From: Pseudoalteromonas haloplanktis ATCC 14393
GTDB lineage: Bacteria > Pseudomonadota > Gammaproteobacteria > Enterobacterales > Alteromonadaceae
Reading direction: 5' to 3'
DNA: 46,322 nucleotides
NCBI RefSeq assembly: GCF_000238355.1
Contig: NZ_AHCA01000019.1
Location: forward strand, 1-46,322
A program made the translations under genes and the position numbers. The notes under the pieces were generated by a model. It was not told the origin of the DNA. It did no database searches and was given only the letters and a program-made list of their open reading frames with translations. Below, in pieces: positions 41,584 through 46,322 of the stretch. How positions within the stretch are numbered: the stretch's first letter is position 1; the number at the start of each line of letters is the position of its first letter.

Positions 41584-42495
41584 GTGAAAGTAGCAGTATT
41601 AGGTGAATGCATGGTTGAGTTGAGTCAGCAAGCCGCTGATCAGTTTAAAATTGGTTTTGGTGGGGATACTTTAAATACTGCTATTTATTTATGCCGCTGC
41701 CACGGTAACGCCGATTATTTTACGGCTTTAGGTAATGATCATTATAGCAAGGTTATGCTGGAAGCATGGCAAGAAGAAGGGATCGGCATTGAGCATGTTA
41801 GAATCAAAAATGGTCAGTTACCTGGTTTGTACATAATAAATAATGATGACAATGGTGAACGTTATTTTCATTATTGGCGTCAAAATGCGCCAGCCAGAAC
41901 TTTATTGACAGACTTTCCAGAAGTTTTGAATGAAATAAAACAATACGACATGGTGTTCCTTAGTGGAATTACATTATCTCTTTACCCTCAAGATGATCTA
42001 ATTGCTTTATTCAACTGCTTATCACAGTATCGAAAAAATGGTGGTTTAGTTGTTTTCGATAATAATTATCGTGCGCGTAATTGGATGGATGTAAGCACTG
42101 CGATACAGGTGTTTACTAAGATGATGTCCTTAACGGATATTGCCCTTATTAGTTTTGATGATGAGAAAACTCTCTATGGCGATCATACGGCTGAAGAGTG
42201 TATCGATCGTTGGGCTGATGCAGGTGTGGGCGAGATTGTTGTTAAAAATGGACACCATGGTTGTCATTTATACAAAGACAACCAGCGTTTATTTTATCCA
42301 TTAAAATCGGTTCTAACACCTGTTGATACTACAGCAGCAGGCGATTCATTCAATGGCGCATACCTTGCAGCAAAATTACAAGGCAAAAGTGTTCAAGCGT
42401 GTATTAAGGCTGGGCAGCAATGCGCTAGTACTGTAATTATGCATAAAGGTGCAATTATAAACCGAAGTATTCCGCTTATGGGTGAGGGGGTATGA
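41584..42495 (+). CDS. kdgK: 2-keto-3-deoxygluconate kinase
   Basis: It phosphorylates KDG to KDPG, feeding Eda. The 303-residue PfkB-family protein begins at GTG 41584, with AAGG six bases upstream. Landmarks are ECMVELS at the start, GGDTLNTAIYL near 28, the sugar-contacting RYFHYWRQNAPAR near 97, and the PfkB signature DTTAAGDSFNGAYLA near 255 with its catalytic Asp. It is the first gene of the operon; its stop overlaps the start of the TRAP binding-protein gene (ATGA). Confidence 0.93.
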   Translation: MKVAVLGECMVELSQQAADQFKIGFGGDTLNTAIYLCRCHGNADYFTALGNDHYSKVMLEAWQEEGIGIEHVRIKNGQLPGLYIINNDDNGERYFHYWRQNAPARTLLTDFPEVLNEIKQYDMVFLSGITLSLYPQDDLIALFNCLSQYRKNGGLVVFDNNYRARNWMDVSTAIQVFTKMMSLTDIALISFDDEKTLYGDHTAEECIDRWADAGVGEIVVKNGHHGCHLYKDNQRLFYPLKSVLTPVDTTAAGDSFNGAYLAAKLQGKSVQACIKAGQQCASTVIMHKGAIINRSIPLMGEGV

Positions 42496-43490
42496 TGTAT
42501 ATGCGTACTTTTATTAAACTCTTTATGATTACAGTATCTTGCCTCGTTTTATCAGCATGTAATAAAAGTGATGAAAGACATACATCAATTCGGTTGGCTC
42601 ATCATTTAGATACTCAACATCCGGTTCATAAATCACTCGTTCACATGAATGAAGTACTCCAGCAGCTTTCAGGTGGAACGATGGAGTTAATTATTTATCC
42701 TTCTGCACAAGTTGGTACCGAACGCGAAGTACTTGAACTTTTACAGATTGGCAGTATGGGGATGACAAAGGTTTCTGCCAGCTCACTTGAAGCATTCGTT
42801 CCGCAAATGAAGGTATTTAGCCTTCCTTACTTATTTAATGATCATGCGCATTATTGGAAGACATTAGATAGTGATATTGGTCGAGACTTATTAAACGCGG
42901 GTACTCCATTTCTGATCAAAGGTTTAGGTTATTTTGATGCAGGCAGCCGTAGTTTCTATACGACAAAACGAAAAGTTGAAAGCCCAGCAGATTTAAACGG
43001 GTTGAAAATTCGTGTGATGAGTAGCCAAACCGCCGTTGATATGGTCAATACGATGGGCGGTGCAGCAACGCCAGTAAGCTGGGGTGAGCTCTATACAGCG
43101 TTACAACAAGGTATTGTTGGAGGTGCAGAAAATAATCCCCCTAGTTTCTATTATTCAAAGCACTATGAGGTGAGTAAATATTATTTATTAGATGAGCATA
43201 CCTCTATTCCAGACGTAATCGTTATTGGCACTAAAGTGTGGGACAAGCTAAAGCCTCAAGAACAGCAATGGTTAAGTCAAGCTATGCATGAAGCAACTGA
43301 GTATCAAAAAGTACTTTGGGCAGAATCGACTGAGATGTCTTTACAGAAAGTAGAAGAAGCAGGTGTTGAAATTATTACTGCAGATAAAACCCTGTTTCAA
43401 GACAGCGTAAGCTCAATTTATGATTCATTGGAAGGCACTATGCTCGAGCCTCTCGTTGACAGTATTAAAGCTATGGGAGAATCAGAGTGA
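42492..43490 (+). CDS. dctP: TRAP transporter substrate-binding protein (DctP family), apparent lipoprotein
   Basis: It captures a small acid, probably a uronate or KDG-like sugar acid, for the TRAP membrane subunits. The 332-residue protein has a signal with lipobox LVLSAC (Cys near 23), unusual because most DctP proteins are freely periplasmic. The DctP fold shows RLAHHLDTQHPVH, VGTEREVLELLQIGSMGM, LKIRVMSSQTAVD with the conserved Arg that binds the carboxylate, and WGELYTALQQGIVGGAENN. ATG 42492 overlaps the kdgK stop; two further ATGs at 42495 and 42501 are alternative starts. Confidence 0.92.
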   Translation: MMYMRTFIKLFMITVSCLVLSACNKSDERHTSIRLAHHLDTQHPVHKSLVHMNEVLQQLSGGTMELIIYPSAQVGTEREVLELLQIGSMGMTKVSASSLEAFVPQMKVFSLPYLFNDHAHYWKTLDSDIGRDLLNAGTPFLIKGLGYFDAGSRSFYTTKRKVESPADLNGLKIRVMSSQTAVDMVNTMGGAATPVSWGELYTALQQGIVGGAENNPPSFYYSKHYEVSKYYLLDEHTSIPDVIVIGTKVWDKLKPQEQQWLSQAMHEATEYQKVLWAESTEMSLQKVEEAGVEIITADKTLFQDSVSSIYDSLEGTMLEPLVDSIKAMGESE

Positions 43491-43990
43491 AACAGTTTGA
43501 ACACGTCTTACACACAATTGACCGTTCTTTACGGGTTTTATTAGCCATTATGCTGACTTTATTAGTTGTAGATGTTACTTGGCAAGTTTTAACGCGGTTT
43601 GTGTTACCGCAGCCAAGTTCTTTTACTGAGGAAGTAGCTAGGTTTTTACTTATTTGGATAAGTTTGCTAGGTGGGGCTTACGCGTATAGAGAGCATAGTC
43701 ACCTAGGGTTTGACTTAATTGTAAGGAATTTATCAGTAGCGAAAGCCAAAATCGTTTTTCAACTATGTTGTCTATTGGTCGCTATATTTGCGATCACTGT
43801 ATTGATAATTGGTGGTTTGAATTTAGTACTTCTAACTTGGACATTAGGCCAACACTCGGCGGTATTAAATGTACCAATGGCAGCTGTATACCTCGTACTG
43901 CCTCTTAGTGGATTGCTTTTTTTACTCTATAGCATCTATTTCTTTTTTAATGCCCCAAATCATTCAATAGAGCAGGAGGACATCATATGA
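43487..43990 (+). CDS. dctQ: TRAP transporter small membrane subunit (DctQ family)
   Basis: This is the small inner-membrane component that pairs with DctM. The 167-residue protein has four hydrophobic helices at about 14-35, 45-65, 85-110 and 125-150. TEEVARFLLIWISLLGGAYAYRE (about 45-67) is the hallmark DctQ stretch. It starts at GTG 43487, overlapping the DctP stop (GTGA), with GGGAG upstream, and its end overlaps dctM by four bases. Confidence 0.92.
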   Translation: MKQFEHVLHTIDRSLRVLLAIMLTLLVVDVTWQVLTRFVLPQPSSFTEEVARFLLIWISLLGGAYAYREHSHLGFDLIVRNLSVAKAKIVFQLCCLLVAIFAITVLIIGGLNLVLLTWTLGQHSAVLNVPMAAVYLVLPLSGLLFLLYSIYFFFNAPNHSIEQEDII

Positions 43991-45279
43991 CGAGCATGAT
44001 TTTATTTGGTGTTTTTGCACTGTTATTGCTAATTAATTTACCTATAGCACTGGCTATTATCTTCGCTACATTAGTTACTATGTTAGCAACAATAGACACA
44101 CTACCTGCACTGACTACTATCGCACAGAGGTTAACAGCTGGTATTGATAGTTTTGCTTTATTAGCTATTCCATACTTTATTTTATCTGGGTATATCATGG
44201 GGCAAGGCGGTATTGCATTAAGATTAATTGAATTTGCTAAAGTCTTAGTCGGACGCCTTCCTGGTGGATTGGCATTTGTTAATGTGATTTCATGCGCATT
44301 GTTTGGCTCAATCTCAGGGTCGGCTGTTGCTGCTACCTCCGCAATTGGCGGCTTTATGATCCCAGCAATGAAAAAAGAAGGCTACGATAAACCTTTTAGT
44401 ACTGCTGTAACTGTAACCGCTGCGACTACAGGGATGCTTATTCCGCCTAGTAATATTTTGATCATCTATTCACTGGCTAGTGGTGGGGTGTCAATAGCAG
44501 CCTTATTTATTGCCGGTTACTTACCTGGATTATTAGTCACGCTCTTATTAATCATAGGTGCTGCTATTTACGTTAAACGTAAAAATATTCAGCCGTTATC
44601 TAAAGAGTCAATTGGTCCATTTTGGCCTTCGCTTTTTGGTGCCGTTCCTAGTTTATTTCTAATTTTCTTGATAATCGGTGGCATTATTGGTGGCTTTTTC
44701 ACACCAACAGAAGCGGGTGCAATAGCTGTACTCTATTCATTGGTTATTTCTCTGTATTTTTATAAAGAACTTAATTATAAAGATCTGTATCCAATTTTGC
44801 TTAAAGCCGTTAATACAACAGCTATTGTGATGCTATTGATCGGTGCATCTTCCGCAATGTCGTGGTTAATGTCTTACGAATTGATCCCACAAACTATTAG
44901 TCAGACATTATTAGCCTTGTCAGAGAACCCATTAATTATCCTATTAATAATTAATATTACGTTGTTATTGATTGGTACATTTATGGATATGACCCCAGCG
45001 GTACTCATTTTCACCCCAATCTTTTTACCTGTTGCTGAGTCTCTAGGGATATCGCCCTTACACTTTGGCATCATGATGATTCTAAATTTATCAATCGGCC
45101 TGTGCACACCACCTGTAGGTAGCGTGTTATTCGTCGGCTGCAGTATAGGTAAGGTTTCTATTAGTGAAATAGTTAAGCCTATTTTACCTTTGTATGCGGC
45201 AATGGTCGTTGCACTTGTTTTAGTCACTATCTTCCCTTCGATCAGTGAATTCTTACCTCAACTTTTAGGCTTAATTTAA
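43987..45279 (+). CDS. dctM: TRAP transporter large permease (DctM family)
   Basis: This is the ion-driven permease subunit of the TRAP system. The 430-residue protein is hydrophobic throughout, with about twelve membrane segments. Family blocks are FALLAIPYFILSGYIMG near 54, LFGSISGSAVAATSAIGG near 103, GMLIPPSNILIIYS near 147, FFTPTEAGAIAVLYSL near 237 and IGLCTPPVGSVLFVG near 374. Its start ATG overlaps the dctQ stop. With kdgK and kduD in the same operon, the substrate is likely an unsaturated uronate, its keto isomer or KDG. Confidence 0.95.
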   Translation: MTSMILFGVFALLLLINLPIALAIIFATLVTMLATIDTLPALTTIAQRLTAGIDSFALLAIPYFILSGYIMGQGGIALRLIEFAKVLVGRLPGGLAFVNVISCALFGSISGSAVAATSAIGGFMIPAMKKEGYDKPFSTAVTVTAATTGMLIPPSNILIIYSLASGGVSIAALFIAGYLPGLLVTLLLIIGAAIYVKRKNIQPLSKESIGPFWPSLFGAVPSLFLIFLIIGGIIGGFFTPTEAGAIAVLYSLVISLYFYKELNYKDLYPILLKAVNTTAIVMLLIGASSAMSWLMSYELIPQTISQTLLALSENPLIILLIINITLLLIGTFMDMTPAVLIFTPIFLPVAESLGISPLHFGIMMILNLSIGLCTPPVGSVLFVGCSIGKVSISEIVKPILPLYAAMVVALVLVTIFPSISEFLPQLLGLI

Positions 45280-45307
45280 GAATTAAGCTGTTTATAGGAG
45301 TTTTAAA

Positions 45308-46081
45308 ATGAACACATATTTGCAAGAACAGTTTGGTTTAGAAAATAAGGTTGCAATTGTTACTGGTGCTAGCCGTGGTTTGGGCCAAGCCATGGCGGTT
45401 GCTTTAGGTGAAGCAGGTGCAACAGTCGTTGCAATTGGTTCAAAGGTTGAGAATGTTGAAGCGACAATCTCTTTACTAAAAGACAAGGGTGTTTCGTGCC
45501 TGGCGCTTGGCTGTGATCAAGGTGATGGCGAACAAATCAAGCAGGCAATTGCAGATACTATTAGCGAATTTGGACGAATTGATATTCTAGTGAATAACGC
45601 AGGCACTATTAAACGTGCGCCAGCACATGAATTCTCTGATGAAGATTGGAATGAAGTTATCAATACTAACTTAAATGGTGTGTTCAAATTCTGTCGTGAA
45701 GCCGGTAAGCACATGCTTAAACAAGGCTCGGGTAAAATTATCAATATCGCATCATTATTAAGTTTTTCTGGCGGTATTACTGTTCCAGCTTATGCCGCAA
45801 GTAAAGGTGGTGTAGCGCAGTTAACTAAAGCTTTAGCAAATGAATGGGCGGCTAGCAACATTCAAGTGAATGCTATTGCACCGGGTTATTTTGAAACTGA
45901 TAACACGTATAACCTTCGCCAAGACAAAGAACGTCATCAAAGTATTACGGCGCGAATTCCAAGTGGTGTTTGGGGTAAACCTGAAGATCTTGCCGGTGCT
46001 ACCGTATTTTTATCAAGCAATGCAGCCAATTATGTTAATGGACATGTGATGTTAGTTGATGGCGGTTGGATGGCTCGCTAA
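45308..46081 (+). CDS. kduD: 2-dehydro-3-deoxy-D-gluconate 5-dehydrogenase
   Basis: A short-chain dehydrogenase that reduces 2,5-diketo-3-deoxygluconate to KDG in the cytoplasm. The 257-residue protein has TGASRGLG (19-26) for cofactor binding, NNAG near 96, Ser149, and the YAASK catalytic pair Tyr162/Lys166. It ends VNGHVMLVDGGWMAR, which is close to KduD of other bacteria. TAGGAG lies 7 bp before ATG. The kduI gene follows by 56 bp, which supports this specific assignment among many similar dehydrogenases. Confidence 0.92.
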   Translation: MNTYLQEQFGLENKVAIVTGASRGLGQAMAVALGEAGATVVAIGSKVENVEATISLLKDKGVSCLALGCDQGDGEQIKQAIADTISEFGRIDILVNNAGTIKRAPAHEFSDEDWNEVINTNLNGVFKFCREAGKHMLKQGSGKIINIASLLSFSGGITVPAYAASKGGVAQLTKALANEWAASNIQVNAIAPGYFETDNTYNLRQDKERHQSITARIPSGVWGKPEDLAGATVFLSSNAANYVNGHVMLVDGGWMAR

Positions 46082-46137
46082 GCCATTATTATTTTAATTT
46101 TTTAAGATGTATAAACAAATTATACAAAGGGGCAATT

Positions 46138-46322
46138 ATGGACTTTATGTTCTCAGCGGATATCAGAAGTTATAAAACCATGCGTAATGATGAATTACGT
46201 GATGCATTCATCACCGCGCCATTATTTGAAAGCGGTAAGATCAACCTAACTTACACTGATGTCGACCGCGCTGTGATTGGGGGGATTACTCCGGCCGCGG
46301 AACCGATTTTGTTACCGACCCA
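46138..46322 (+). CDS. kduI: 5-keto-4-deoxyuronate isomerase, 5' part, cut by window end
   Basis: It isomerises 4-deoxy-5-keto-uronate, formed from unsaturated uronic acid, to the KduD substrate. The visible 61 codons begin at ATG 46138, preceded by AAGGGG. The translation has LRDAFITAPLFESGKINLTYT and DVDRAVIGGITP, aligning with the start of KduI (LRNEFLVEKVF, then HIDRIIVGGIMP in E. coli as I recall). The remainder, including the metal-binding cupin residues, is outside the window. It is the last visible gene of the kdgK operon. Confidence 0.88.
   Translation, partial: MDFMFSADIRSYKTMRNDELRDAFITAPLFESGKINLTYTDVDRAVIGGITPAAEPILLPT

Overview
The window is AT-rich Gram-negative DNA and reads as a marine gammaproteobacterium of the Alteromonadales type (Pseudoalteromonas/Alteromonas relatives). 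The evidence is two very large TonB-dependent receptors, many lipoprotein-anchored carbohydrate enzymes, paired S1 sulfatases, a TRAP transporter, a Cache-type chemoreceptor and an FbaA-type aldolase whose ligand positions match the E. coli enzyme. Genus assignment is inference. No rRNA, tRNA, CRISPR array, insertion sequence or phage gene was seen.

Almost the whole window is a polysaccharide utilization locus. The enzyme set (two GH78-like and one GH106-like alpha-L-rhamnosidase, a GH39-like enzyme, a GH88-like unsaturated glucuronyl hydrolase, a jelly-roll lyase, two beta-helix proteins, an iduronate-2-sulfatase-like and a second S1 sulfatase, KduI/KduD/KdgK/Eda) fits a sulfated rhamnose-uronic acid polysaccharide. 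Ulvan from green algae is the best candidate; the substrate is inferred from gene content.

Layout. Positions 1-716: the end of a probable pntB, then eda. Positions 1058-9302: receptor, beta-helix/F5-8C enzyme, second receptor, each with its own upstream operator-like palindrome. Positions 9390-13134: a second beta-helix protein, then class II fructose-bisphosphate aldolase and fructose-1,6-bisphosphatase 4 bp apart. Positions 13226-15831: GH88-like hydrolase and a DUF4861 lipoprotein. Positions 15923-18438 (minus): a DUF1501/DUF1800 pair. Position 18696: FMN L-lactate dehydrogenase. Positions 19833-20594: non-coding, with a duplicated 42-bp element. Positions 20595-33343 (minus): a degradative operon of GH78, GH106, jelly-roll lyase, GH39, sulfatase, GH78. 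Position 33469: a divergent sulfatase. Positions 35309-40315: chemoreceptor, LysR regulator, second FBPase and a HAD phosphatase. Positions 40378-46322: DeoR regulator and the divergent operon kdgK - TRAP (P, Q, M) - kduD - kduI (cut by the window end).

Proposed logic. Surface lyases cut the polymer, and receptors import oligomers. Sulfatases, rhamnosidases, the GH39 enzyme and the GH88 enzyme then reduce these to rhamnose and unsaturated uronate. Unsaturated uronate goes through KduI, KduD, KdgK and Eda to pyruvate plus glyceraldehyde-3-phosphate. Rhamnose would give DHAP plus lactaldehyde/lactate, the lactate being oxidised by the lactate dehydrogenase. Triose phosphates are returned to hexose by the locus-encoded aldolase and FBPases. 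Rhamnose catabolic genes, sulfatase-maturing enzymes and the regulator of the shared palindrome are not in this window.
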